A stretch of 38,349 nucleotides of DNA from NCBI RefSeq assembly GCF_001294205.1, contig NZ_LAQT01000011.1, positions 1 through 38,349 of the forward strand. Direction: 5' to 3'. The notes below the pieces were generated by a model. The model had not been told where the DNA came from. It did no database searches and worked only from the letters and a program-made list of their open reading frames with translations. The stretch comes from Amantichitinum ursilacus (lineage in GTDB: Bacteria > Pseudomonadota > Gammaproteobacteria > Burkholderiales > Chitinibacteraceae). Position numbers and translations under genes: made by a program. Positions 30,274-38,296 of this stretch are shown one piece after another (position 1 is the stretch's first letter; each line of letters begins with the position of its first letter).

Positions 30274-30307
30274 CGGTGCGGTCGCGGGATAAACCCACGC
30301 CGCACCG
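30274..30307 (+). repeat. Intercistronic hairpin between potF and potG
   Basis: CGGTGCGG (30274-30281) pairs with CCGCACCG (30300-30307), extended inside by CG-c-GGG around an ATAAA loop. There is no U-run, so it is more likely to block 3' exonucleases and stabilise the potF end of the message than to terminate. Confidence 0.55.
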
Positions 30308-30429
30308 GTAATCCCAATACCCGTAGCACCGTGCGCAGGCGAATTCTTTGCACAGAACTCGCTGAGGGCGTCTGCGCGCGTTATTTCCGTAATTCCGGTT
30401 TAAACGGTTAAAAGGTTGACCCCCAAATC

Positions 30430-31569
30430 ATGAATGCTGCTCAAGCCCAGGCCCTCCATCACGCCAGCACGGCGCCCGACGCCGACGCGTTTGTCCGCAT
30501 CGTCGACGTGGTCAAAAAGTTCGGCGAGGCCACCGCGGTCGCCGGTGTCAATCTGAGCGTGGCGCGCAATGAGCTGTTTGCGCTGCTGGGTAGTTCGGGC
30601 TGTGGCAAATCCACGCTGCTGCGCATGCTGGCCGGTTTTGAAGAGGTGACCTCGGGCCGCATCATCATCGACGGCGAAGACATGGCCGCGCTGCCGCCGT
30701 ACAAGCGCCCGGTGAACATGATGTTCCAGTCGTATGCGCTGTTTCCGCATATGAGCGTGGCCGCCAATATCGCGTTTGGCCTCAAGCAGGAAAAGATCGG
30801 CCCGCGCGAGATTGATGAACGCGTGGCCGACGTGCTTGAGCTGGTGCAGATGAGCAAATACGCCCGGCGCAAGCCGTATCAATTATCCGGCGGGCAGCAG
30901 CAGCGCGTGGCGCTGGCGCGCAGCCTGGTCAAGCGGCCCAAATTGCTGCTGCTGGACGAACCGATGTCGGCGCTGGACAAGCAGATCCGCCAGCGCACGC
31001 AGATCGAGCTGGTCAATATTCTCGACAAGGTGGGCGTCACTTGCATGATGGTGACGCACGACCAGGAAGAAGCCATGACCATGGCCACGCGGCTGGCGGT
31101 GATGTCGGAAGGCCGCATCGTGCAACTGGGCACGCCGCACGAAGTGTACGAATACCCCAACACGCGCTTTAGCGCCGCCTTTATCGGCAGCACCAATCTG
31201 TTTGACGGCAATGTCAGCGTCGACAATCCCGATCACATCTACGTGGAATGCGCCGCGCTGCCGCAGCCGGTGTTTATCAGCCACGGCATTACCGGCCCGC
31301 TCGGTATGCCGGTCACCCTGTCGATCCGGCCCGAACGCGTGCGGCTGACCCGCACCGCGCCCGACAACACGCCCAATCAAGCGCCGGGCAAGGTCTGCAA
31401 CATTGCCTATATGGGCAGCTACACGCTGTACCACGTGCAACTGGCGTCGGGCAAAAACGTGATGGCCAATGTCTCGACGCTGGCCTTCGACAACGTCGAT
31501 CCGCCCTCGTATGACGAAGAAGTGTTCGTCAGCTGGGCGCCCGACGCCGTCACCGTGCTGACCAAGTGA
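30430..31569 (+). CDS. potG: Putrescine ABC transporter ATPase
   Basis: This is the ATPase of the polyamine importer. The 379-residue protein has Walker A GSSGCGKST (54-62), Q-loop MMFQSYALFPHMSV, signature LSGGQQQRVALARSL, Walker B LLLLDEPMSALD and switch MVTHDQEEA. A C-terminal TOBE domain from about residue 285 (SIRPERVRLTR, MGSYTLYHVQLASG) follows. The N-terminal 20 residues before FVRIVDV are typical of PotG. potH begins 11 bases after its stop, with GAGGAGGG between. Confidence 0.96.
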   Translation: MNAAQAQALHHASTAPDADAFVRIVDVVKKFGEATAVAGVNLSVARNELFALLGSSGCGKSTLLRMLAGFEEVTSGRIIIDGEDMAALPPYKRPVNMMFQSYALFPHMSVAANIAFGLKQEKIGPREIDERVADVLELVQMSKYARRKPYQLSGGQQQRVALARSLVKRPKLLLLDEPMSALDKQIRQRTQIELVNILDKVGVTCMMVTHDQEEAMTMATRLAVMSEGRIVQLGTPHEVYEYPNTRFSAAFIGSTNLFDGNVSVDNPDHIYVECAALPQPVFISHGITGPLGMPVTLSIRPERVRLTRTAPDNTPNQAPGKVCNIAYMGSYTLYHVQLASGKNVMANVSTLAFDNVDPPSYDEEVFVSWAPDAVTVLTK

Positions 31570-31580
31570 GGAGGGCGACG

Positions 31581-32489
31581 ATGACTCCGCTTTCCTCCCG
31601 CCTTCAACGCTATATCCCCAGCGGCCGCAGCCTGGTGATTGGTGGGCCGTATTTGTGGCTGGCGCTGTTTTTTCTGGTGCCGTTTTTGCTGGTGGTGAAG
31701 ATCAGCTTTGCCGAACAGCAACTGGGCGTGCCGCCGTACACCGAGCTGGCGCAGCTGCAAGACGGCATGGTGCATATCAATCTGCAGCTGGGGCATTACA
31801 CATTTCTGCTGTCCGACAGCCTGTATTTCGCCACCTATCTCAGCTCGCTGCAGATGGCGGCGGTGTCCACGCTGCTGTGTTTGCTGATCGGTTATCCGAT
31901 GGCGTATTACATCGCGCGCAGCAATCCGGCCACCCGCAACATGCTGATGATGGCGGTAATGCTGCCGTTCTGGACCTCTTTTCTGATCCGCGTTTATGCC
32001 TGGATCGGCATCCTTAAAAACAATGGTTTGCTCAACCAGTTTCTGATGTGGGCACACCTGGTGCGCACGCCGCTGGAGCTGTACCACACCAATACCGCCG
32101 TCTACATCGGCATGGTTTATTCCTACCTGCCGTTTCTGGTGATGCCGCTGTATGCGCATCTGGTGAAGATGGATTTGTCATTGCTCGAAGCCGCGTACGA
32201 CCTGGGCGCGCGGCCGTGGAAAGTGTTCTGCCAGATCACGCTGCCGCTGTCGCGCAACGGCATTATCGCGGGCTGTTTGCTGGTGTTTATTCCGGCTGTG
32301 GGCGAGTACGTGATTCCCGAACTATTGGGTGGATCGGACACCTTGATGATCGGCCGCGTGATGTGGGACGAGTTCTTTAACAACGCAGACTGGCCGATGG
32401 CCTCGGCGGTGACGTGCGCGATGGTGCTGCTGTTGCTGGTGCCGATGGCGCTGTTCCAGCACTACCAGGCCAAGGAGTTCGAGCAATGA
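31581..32489 (+). CDS. potH: Putrescine ABC transporter permease PotH-type
   Basis: This is the first inner membrane permease of the importer. The 302-residue protein has six predicted helices and the EAA coupling loop SLLEAAYDLGARPWKVFCQITLPLSRNGI near residue 198. FFLVPFLLVVKISFAEQ near the N-terminus and VGEYVIPELLGGSDTLMIGRVMWDEFF match PotH. The ATG at 31581 was preferred to an earlier GTG because GAGGAGGG lies directly before it. Its last four bases overlap the potI start (ATGA), so the permeases are coupled. Confidence 0.95.
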   Translation: MTPLSSRLQRYIPSGRSLVIGGPYLWLALFFLVPFLLVVKISFAEQQLGVPPYTELAQLQDGMVHINLQLGHYTFLLSDSLYFATYLSSLQMAAVSTLLCLLIGYPMAYYIARSNPATRNMLMMAVMLPFWTSFLIRVYAWIGILKNNGLLNQFLMWAHLVRTPLELYHTNTAVYIGMVYSYLPFLVMPLYAHLVKMDLSLLEAAYDLGARPWKVFCQITLPLSRNGIIAGCLLVFIPAVGEYVIPELLGGSDTLMIGRVMWDEFFNNADWPMASAVTCAMVLLLLVPMALFQHYQAKEFEQ

Positions 32490-33307
32490 TCAAGCCCAAT
32501 AAAAAACTGCAGGTGGGCACGCTGGCGGTGGGGTTCTTTTTTCTGTACGCGCCCATTCTCAGCCTGATCGTGTACTCGTTTAACGACAGCCAGCTGGTGA
32601 CCATCTGGTCGAAAGTGTCCTTGCGCTGGTACTACGCGCTGGCGCAAGACGATGAGCTGATCAATGCCGCGTGGCTATCGCTCAAGATCGGCTTGCTGAC
32701 TGCATTTGCCTCGGTGGCCATCGGCACGTGGGCGGGCTTTGTGCTGGCGCGGATGGGGCGGTTTCGTGGCTTTACGCTGTATAGCGCCATGATCAACGCG
32801 CCGCTGGTCATCCCCGAAGTGATCCAGGGTATCTCGCTGTTATTGCTGTTTGTCGAGATGGGCAAAGTGCTGGGTTGGCCGGCCGAACGCGGCGTGTTCA
32901 CCATCTGGATCGGGCACGTGATGTTATGCGTCAGCTACGTCGCCATCATCGTGCAAAGCCGGATTCGTGAACTGGACACCGCGCTGGAAGACGCCGCCAT
33001 GGACCTCGGCGCAACGCCGCTGCGCGTGTTCTTTGTGATTACGCTGCCGCTGATTTCGCAAGCGCTGATCTCGGGCTGGCTGCTGTCGTTCACTTTGTCG
33101 ATTGACGATCTGGTGCTGTCCGCCTTCCTGTCCGGGCCGGGCTCGACCACCTTGCCGCTGGTGGTGTTCAGCCGCGTGCGGCTGGGCCTGAACCCCGAAA
33201 TGAATGCGCTGGCCACGATCTTTATCGGCCTGGTCACCGTGGGTGTCATCGCCGCCAACTTCTTTATGCAACGCGCCGAAGCGCGCCGCGCCATGCCCGC
33301 CAGTTAA
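32486..33307 (+). CDS. potI: Putrescine ABC transporter permease PotI-type
   Basis: This is the second permease, pairing with PotH. The 273-residue protein has six helices, the PotC/PotI N-terminus (FFFLYAPILSLIVYSFNDSQLVTIW), and the coupling loop ELDTALEDAAMDLGATPLRVFFVITLPLISQALISG near residue 162. SIDDLVLSAFLSGPGSTTLPLVVFSRVRLGLNPEMNALATI at the end is characteristic. It starts inside the potH stop codon, 24 codons into an open frame that begins at 32414. The outer membrane protein gene begins 86 bases after its stop. Confidence 0.95.
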   Translation: MIKPNKKLQVGTLAVGFFFLYAPILSLIVYSFNDSQLVTIWSKVSLRWYYALAQDDELINAAWLSLKIGLLTAFASVAIGTWAGFVLARMGRFRGFTLYSAMINAPLVIPEVIQGISLLLLFVEMGKVLGWPAERGVFTIWIGHVMLCVSYVAIIVQSRIRELDTALEDAAMDLGATPLRVFFVITLPLISQALISGWLLSFTLSIDDLVLSAFLSGPGSTTLPLVVFSRVRLGLNPEMNALATIFIGLVTVGVIAANFFMQRAEARRAMPAS

Positions 33308-33393
33308 GCAACCGCCGTACCGAATCAGAACGTAGACACAGGTGTTTGAGTAGTTTTTATCAGGGTGCAGTTTCAACCATTGGGATGACGAAA

Positions 33394-34911
33394 ATGCGCA
33401 AGAAGATCTTATGTACCTTGCTGGCCGGCTTGACCGTGTCCGGGGCGGCGCTGGCGGCGCCGAAACAAAGCGACATCGACGCCCTCAAGGCGCAGGTGAA
33501 CGCGTTGCAAAAGCAGATCCAGCAACTGGAAGCGCAACAGGCGCAACAAGCGGCAGCGCCGGCCCCGGCGGCAGTACCGGCCGCATCGGCCAGCACCACG
33601 CCGCCGATGTCGCCGGAAGACGTGGAGGCGATGAAGCAGTCGATTGCGCAACTGCAATTAAAAGTGGATAGCCTGGACACCACGGTTAACGAAGGCGGCC
33701 TGGCCGGTTTGTCGATCACCGGCTACATGGACCCGGTGTACATGTACAACAACAACGCGCATTCGGGCTCGTTCAGCTTTGTTAACCATAACGGCGCGTA
33801 CAACTACGACGGCAGCACGTTTGGCGACGTGTATCTCGATATCAAAAAGACATTTGGCGCCGGTTCGCTGGCGCCTAGCGCTGAGATTTCGATCATGCCC
33901 AACCGCGGCAACGGCGCCACGCTGCTGGCCACCGATGATGGCTCCAACGCCTTTATGAACATCATCAACACGGCGGTGGCCACCATTCCGCTGGACACCA
34001 GCAGCAGCTTTGTCATCGGCCTGATGAGCAGCTTTGGCGGCTACGAATATCAGTTGTCCACGCTGATGCCCACGCTGACGCACAACCTGCTGTATGACTT
34101 CTCCGATCCGGGCAGCTATACCGGCGTGGGCTACAACTATTCCACCGGCAACTTTGCCTGGAAGTTCATGCTGGCCAACGAGCAATACCGCACCAAGGGC
34201 GCCAGCACGCAGACCGACACCAATGCCGACACCGGCCAGGCCGTGTTCCACAGCAACAGCACGCCGACCTTTACCACGCGGCTGGATTACACCTGGTCTT
34301 CGTCGATTGATCTGGGCTGGTCCGCCAACATCGGCCGCCAGACCCTGGCCACCGGCAGCACGTGCGCCAGCGGCTTTGGTTACCAATGCACCAGCGGCTC
34401 GCCGTATAGCAAATATCTGTTTACCGAAGCCGATATGACCTACACCTGGGCCGACACCACCATCAACGCCGAAATCGATTACGGCCGGCAAGACAGCGCC
34501 GCTTACAACGGCGGCACGGCGGTCTGGTATGGCGTATCGCTGCTGGGCCTGCAAAAGTGGCATAGCGATGCCGGTTCGTTTGGCACCGCGCTGCGCTTTG
34601 ATTATCTGAACGACAGCAAGAACGGCGGCGGCGGGGGCGGCATCGTGCTGGCCGATGGCGGGCTGGATGGCCACAACGGCTTTGGCATCAGCCAGGACTG
34701 TGCGGCTAATAGCGACAACGCCGGTATGGATTGCAAAGGCGCTAATCGCAGCGATATCGCATTTGACCTGGTCTGGTATCTGACCGACCAGGCCACGCTG
34801 AAGCTGGAATACCGCCACGATATGGCTTCCGAAAACGTGTTTGTGCGCAACGATGGCACCTACAGCAAACACAACGATCTGTTCGGCACGCAGTTTATCT
34901 ACGCGTTTTAA
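33394..34911 (+). CDS. Outer membrane beta-barrel protein in the polyamine operon (candidate porin)
   Basis: The 505-residue protein has a signal peptide (cut near GAALA, residue 21) and a coiled coil (about 25-52, DALKAQVNALQKQIQQLEAQQ). An Ala/Pro linker, a second short coil (73-97) and then a long Gly/Thr/Tyr-rich region of alternating beta-strands follow, ending in -FIYAF with the C-terminal Phe of outer membrane barrels. The coil-plus-barrel plan resembles DcaP-type and DUF3138-type proteins of beta-proteobacteria; that assignment is from memory and unverified. Its place between potI and puuB suggests a channel for polyamines, which is inference. The start could also be 33385; GGGA suits 33394. 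Two Cys pairs in the barrel may form disulfides. Confidence 0.82.
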   Translation: MRKKILCTLLAGLTVSGAALAAPKQSDIDALKAQVNALQKQIQQLEAQQAQQAAAPAPAAVPAASASTTPPMSPEDVEAMKQSIAQLQLKVDSLDTTVNEGGLAGLSITGYMDPVYMYNNNAHSGSFSFVNHNGAYNYDGSTFGDVYLDIKKTFGAGSLAPSAEISIMPNRGNGATLLATDDGSNAFMNIINTAVATIPLDTSSSFVIGLMSSFGGYEYQLSTLMPTLTHNLLYDFSDPGSYTGVGYNYSTGNFAWKFMLANEQYRTKGASTQTDTNADTGQAVFHSNSTPTFTTRLDYTWSSSIDLGWSANIGRQTLATGSTCASGFGYQCTSGSPYSKYLFTEADMTYTWADTTINAEIDYGRQDSAAYNGGTAVWYGVSLLGLQKWHSDAGSFGTALRFDYLNDSKNGGGGGGIVLADGGLDGHNGFGISQDCAANSDNAGMDCKGANRSDIAFDLVWYLTDQATLKLEYRHDMASENVFVRNDGTYSKHNDLFGTQFIYAF

Positions 34912-34938
34912 GCGGGTTTAAACCGCAGCAAGCAGTCC

Positions 34939-34968
34939 ACCCCGGCTGGCCACGCTGGCCGGGGTTTA
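34939..34968 (+). terminator. Possible terminator after the outer membrane protein gene
   Basis: ACCCCGGC (34939-34946) pairs with GCCGGGGT (34958-34965), followed by only TT then ACC. It lies 28 bases past the stop and 15 bases before puuB. It may reduce rather than stop read-through. Confidence 0.45.
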
Positions 34969-34982
34969 CCGGATGCACAGCA

Positions 34983-36269
34983 ATGCATATCGAACAAACA
35001 GAACACATCGCCAGCTGGTACGCCGCCACGGCCAACGACAGCACACGCCATGCGCCGCTGATGGGCACGCTGGCGTGCGATGTGCTGGTGGTGGGGGCAG
35101 GGCTGACGGGTTTGCACGCGGCGCTGAACCTGGCCGAGCGCGGCTATAAAGTGGTGGTGCTGGAAGCCGCCCGCGTGGGTTGGGCCGCCAGCGGGCGCAA
35201 TGGCGGCCAGGTGATCAACGGCTTTGCCTGTGGCATGGATACGTTTGAGTCCGAACTGCCCAAAGAAGACCTGCAGCGCGTGTTTGATATGGGCATCGAA
35301 GCCAATACCTTGCTGCGCGAACGCATCGCAAAGCACAACATTGATTGCGATTACCGCGCCGGTTATCTGACCGCCGCCAACAAGGCCGCGCACGTTAAAG
35401 ACCTGCAAGCCTGGCGCGACGAAGCGGCGCAACGCTGGGGTTATCCCGATCTAAGCTGGGTAGAGCGCAGCGAGCTGCCCGGTTATGTGCAGTCCGAGCG
35501 CTATGCCGGTGGTCTGTTTGACCCGAACAGCGGGCACCTGCATCCGCTCAATTACACCTTGGGCCTGGCGCGCGCGGCCGTCGCCGCCGGGGTGCAGATT
35601 TTTGAACACAGTCTGGTCACCGAAATGCAGCAAGGTACGCCGCATGTGCTGAAGACCGCGCACGGCCAGGTGCAAGCGCAGTTTGTGGTGCTGGCCTGCA
35701 ACGCGTTTATTGAACATTTATCGCCCGCGCTTAATCGCAAGATCATGCCGGTGGGCACGTATGTGATTACCACCGAGCCGATCACACCCGTACGCTTTAA
35801 GGCTTTGATGCCCGCAGGCGCGGCCATTTGCGACAGCCGCTTTGTGCTCGATTATTTTCGGCCGACGCCCGATGGGCGCGTGCTGTGGGGCGGCAAGGTC
35901 AGTTATTCGACGCTGGCCCCAGCCAACCTGGCGCAAGCCATGCGCGCCGATATGTTGAAGACGTTTCCACAACTGGCCGACATCAAAATAATCCACGCGT
36001 GGGGCGGCATGGTGGATATCACCATGAACCGCGCACCGCATTTTGGCCGCCTGGCCAGCACGGTTTATTTTGCCCAGGGCTTTTCCGGGCATGGCGTCAA
36101 TGTCAGCGGGCTGGCGGGCAAACTGATGGCGGAAGCCATCGCCGGTCAGGCCGAACGCTTTGATATTTTCACAAAGATCCGCCACCACGATTTTCCCGGC
36201 GGCGATCTGTTGCGCACCCCTTCGCTGGTCCTGGCCATGGCCTGGTACCGGCTTAAAGATCTGGTTTAA
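34983..36269 (+). CDS. puuB: Gamma-glutamylputrescine oxidase
   Basis: PuuB is an FAD enzyme that oxidises gamma-glutamylputrescine to gamma-glutamyl-aminobutyraldehyde, ammonia and hydrogen peroxide. The 428-residue protein is of the DAO family and nearly the same length as E. coli PuuB (426). It has the dinucleotide motif GAGLTG (38-43), the acidic end of beta-2 (VVVLEAARVGWAASGRNGGQVINGF), and the C-terminal FAQGFSGHGVNVSGLAGKLMAEAI that closes on the flavin. The N-terminal SWYAATAND is typical of PuuB/PauB. puuC follows after 30 bases. It starts 71 bases after the outer membrane gene, past a weak hairpin. Confidence 0.94.
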   Translation: MHIEQTEHIASWYAATANDSTRHAPLMGTLACDVLVVGAGLTGLHAALNLAERGYKVVVLEAARVGWAASGRNGGQVINGFACGMDTFESELPKEDLQRVFDMGIEANTLLRERIAKHNIDCDYRAGYLTAANKAAHVKDLQAWRDEAAQRWGYPDLSWVERSELPGYVQSERYAGGLFDPNSGHLHPLNYTLGLARAAVAAGVQIFEHSLVTEMQQGTPHVLKTAHGQVQAQFVVLACNAFIEHLSPALNRKIMPVGTYVITTEPITPVRFKALMPAGAAICDSRFVLDYFRPTPDGRVLWGGKVSYSTLAPANLAQAMRADMLKTFPQLADIKIIHAWGGMVDITMNRAPHFGRLASTVYFAQGFSGHGVNVSGLAGKLMAEAIAGQAERFDIFTKIRHHDFPGGDLLRTPSLVLAMAWYRLKDLV

Positions 36270-36299
36270 ACACTGCGCCAGCGACCAAGGAAACAAACG

Positions 36300-37796
36300 A
36301 TGTCCCAGACCAAAGACTTTGCATATTGGCGTCACCTGGCCGAAGGCCTGCAGATTGAAGGCCGCGCGTTGATCGATGGCGAATTTACCGCCGCCGCCAG
36401 TGGCAAAACCTTCGACTGCATCAGCCCCATCGACGGCAAATTGCTGACCCAGGTGGCGTGGTGCGGCGAGGCCGATGTTGACCACACCGTAGCGATTGCG
36501 CGGCAACGCTTTGAGAGCGGCGTGTGGTCCGATCTGAACCCGCGCCAGCGCAAGGAGATCATGCTGCGCTGGGCCGAGCTGATCCGCGTACACGCCGACG
36601 AAATCGCATTACTGGAAACGCTGGATGCGGGCAAACCGATTGGCGACACCACCACGGTGGATGTGCCTGGCGCGGCGTACACGGTGCAATGGTATGCCGA
36701 GGCCATCGACAAAGCGGGCGGTGAGGTGGCGCCGGTGGACTACCATCTGGTGGGTCTGGTCACGCGCCAGCCGATTGGTGTGGTAGCGGCGGTGGTGCCG
36801 TGGAATTTTCCCATCCTGATGGCGGCGTGGAAGTTTGGCCCGGCGCTGGCGGCGGGTAATTCGGTGATCCTGAAACCGTCCGAAAAATCGCCGCTATCGG
36901 CCTTACGCGTGGCGCAGCTGGCGCTGGAAGCGGGCATTCCGCCGGGGGTGTTTAACGTGCTGCCCGGCTTTGGCGATACCGGCAAATTGCTGGCGCTGCA
37001 TATGGATGTCGATTGCCTGGCGTTTACCGGATCGACCTTTGTCGGCAAGCAACTGATGCAGCACAGCGGGCAATCCAACCTTAAACGCGTGTGGCTGGAG
37101 CTGGGCGGCAAATCGCCCAACATCATCATGCCGGACTGCCCGGACATGGCCCGCGCGGCGCGTTCGGCGGCGGGCGCCATCTTCTACAACATGGGCGAGA
37201 TGTGCACGGCGGGGTCGCGGCTGCTGGTGCATCGGTCGGTGAAAGATGAGTTCATCAAGGCGCTGATCGCCGAAGCCGCCGCCTACAAACCCGGCAACCC
37301 GCTGGACCCGGCCACCTCGATGGGCGCGATTGTGGATCACATCCAGCTGGAACGCGTGATGAGCTATATCGAGACCGGCAAAGGCGAAGCAACGCTGTTG
37401 TTAGGCGGTGGCCGCACGCTGACGGAGACGGGCGGGTATTACATCGAACCGACCATTTTCGACGTCGCCAGCCAGGAAGCGCGCGTGGCGGCGGAGGAGA
37501 TTTTCGGGCCGGTGTTGTCGGTGATTACCTTCGATACGCTGGATGAAGCGATTGCATTGGCGAATGCCAGCGAGTACGGCCTGGCGGCGGCGATCTGGAC
37601 GGCCGACCTGACCACCGCGCACGAGGCCGCCCGGCGGCTGCGCGCGGGCACGGTATGGGTGAATTGCTATGACGAAGGCGGGGATATGAATTTTCCGTTT
37701 GGCGGGTTCAAGCAATCGGGCAACGGGCGGGATAAGTCGTTGCATGCGCTGGATAAATATACGGAGTTGAAGTCGACGTTGATTCGGTTGAGGTGA
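36300..37796 (+). CDS. puuC: Gamma-glutamyl-gamma-aminobutyraldehyde dehydrogenase
   Basis: PuuC oxidises the aldehyde made by PuuB to gamma-glutamyl-GABA with NAD(P)+, and such enzymes (PuuC/KauB) also accept aminobutyraldehyde made by SpuC. The 498-residue protein is a standard aldehyde dehydrogenase: VVPWNFP with Asn169, LKPSEKSPLSAL with Lys192, FTGSTFVGK, LELGGKSPN with the catalytic-base Glu267, the nucleophile Cys302 in MGEMCTAGSR, and EIFGPVLSVITFD near residue 400. AAGGA lies 8 bases before the ATG. It is the last gene of the island; no clear terminator follows, only dispersed repeats. Confidence 0.95.
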   Translation: MSQTKDFAYWRHLAEGLQIEGRALIDGEFTAAASGKTFDCISPIDGKLLTQVAWCGEADVDHTVAIARQRFESGVWSDLNPRQRKEIMLRWAELIRVHADEIALLETLDAGKPIGDTTTVDVPGAAYTVQWYAEAIDKAGGEVAPVDYHLVGLVTRQPIGVVAAVVPWNFPILMAAWKFGPALAAGNSVILKPSEKSPLSALRVAQLALEAGIPPGVFNVLPGFGDTGKLLALHMDVDCLAFTGSTFVGKQLMQHSGQSNLKRVWLELGGKSPNIIMPDCPDMARAARSAAGAIFYNMGEMCTAGSRLLVHRSVKDEFIKALIAEAAAYKPGNPLDPATSMGAIVDHIQLERVMSYIETGKGEATLLLGGGRTLTETGGYYIEPTIFDVASQEARVAAEEIFGPVLSVITFDTLDEAIALANASEYGLAAAIWTADLTTAHEAARRLRAGTVWVNCYDEGGDMNFPFGGFKQSGNGRDKSLHALDKYTELKSTLIRLR

Positions 37797-37880
37797 AAGG
37801 GGGGGCGAGGGTGGTGGGGGAAACCCTTTAAACGCTTAGCCTGCGGCGCATTTTTGAAACCGGGGGGCGCCCCGTTGCGC

Positions 37881-37914
37881 CTTACTTTTCTTTGCTTCGC
37901 CAAAGAAAAGTAAG
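37881..37914. repeat. Long-stem hairpin of a common intergenic repeat type
   Basis: CTTACTTTTCTTTG and CAAAGAAAAGTAAG form a perfect 14-bp stem around CTTCGC, followed by CAAAAGAAAGGCGACCCC. Elements of this sort are scattered between genes of many beta- and gamma-proteobacteria and often sit after operons. It is 85 bases past the puuC stop and may act as its 3' boundary. Confidence 0.7.
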
Positions 37915-38190
37915 CAAAAGAAAGGCGACCCCACTCGCGAATCCTTCGCTCGCCAGGGGGCCCGGTAGGTCAAAAGCCGAAACGGACCGTCTGTTACTTC
38001 CGCGCCTCAGCTGCCGCTCCGCGGACGCGACGCTCAGTCGGAGCCCAAAAAGCCGGTCTCCTACCTTCGCGCGCTCAGGAGATGGCGTGGCGTAGCGACG
38101 GTTGCTGCCTCGTTGCTGCGCAACATCGGGTGGGCGTGGTGGCTGGGCCGTGACAGTGAATGAACATCGCGCGTGCTTAACGCATTGTGC

Positions 38191-38223
38191 ATAGGGTGGG
38201 TCTGGACCCACCACCCAAAGTGG
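38191..38223 (+). repeat. Dispersed palindromic repeat, copy 3
   Basis: ATAGGGTGGGTC-TG-GACCCACC followed by ACCCAAAGTGG. It shares GTGC(GC)ATAGGGTGGG and GACCCACCAC-CAAAGTGG with the inverted copy at 23677-23729, and the core with the copy at 23531. Confidence 0.75.
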
Positions 38224-38226
38224 CAA

Positions 38227-38296
38227 GCAAGAACAACCGGGCCAACCGCCCGCAAATTTACCTCCTCGCGGAGGCTTGCAAGAACAATCGGGCCGA
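38227..38296 (+). repeat. Direct repeat pair of 19 bases with an internal hairpin
   Basis: GCAAGAACAACCGGGCCAA (38227-38245) recurs as GCAAGAACAATCGGGCCGA (38278-38296), 17 of 19 identical with a 51-base period. A CCTCC-TCGC-GGAGG hairpin (38261-38274) lies between them. This looks like part of a larger dispersed repeat that continues to the window edge. Confidence 0.6.

Noticed and set aside
33658-34872. Long minus-strand open frame (404 codons) opposite the outer membrane protein
   Set aside because: It is composed of Val/Ala/Gly/Arg-rich antisense sequence, while the plus-strand frame has a signal peptide and a barrel ending.
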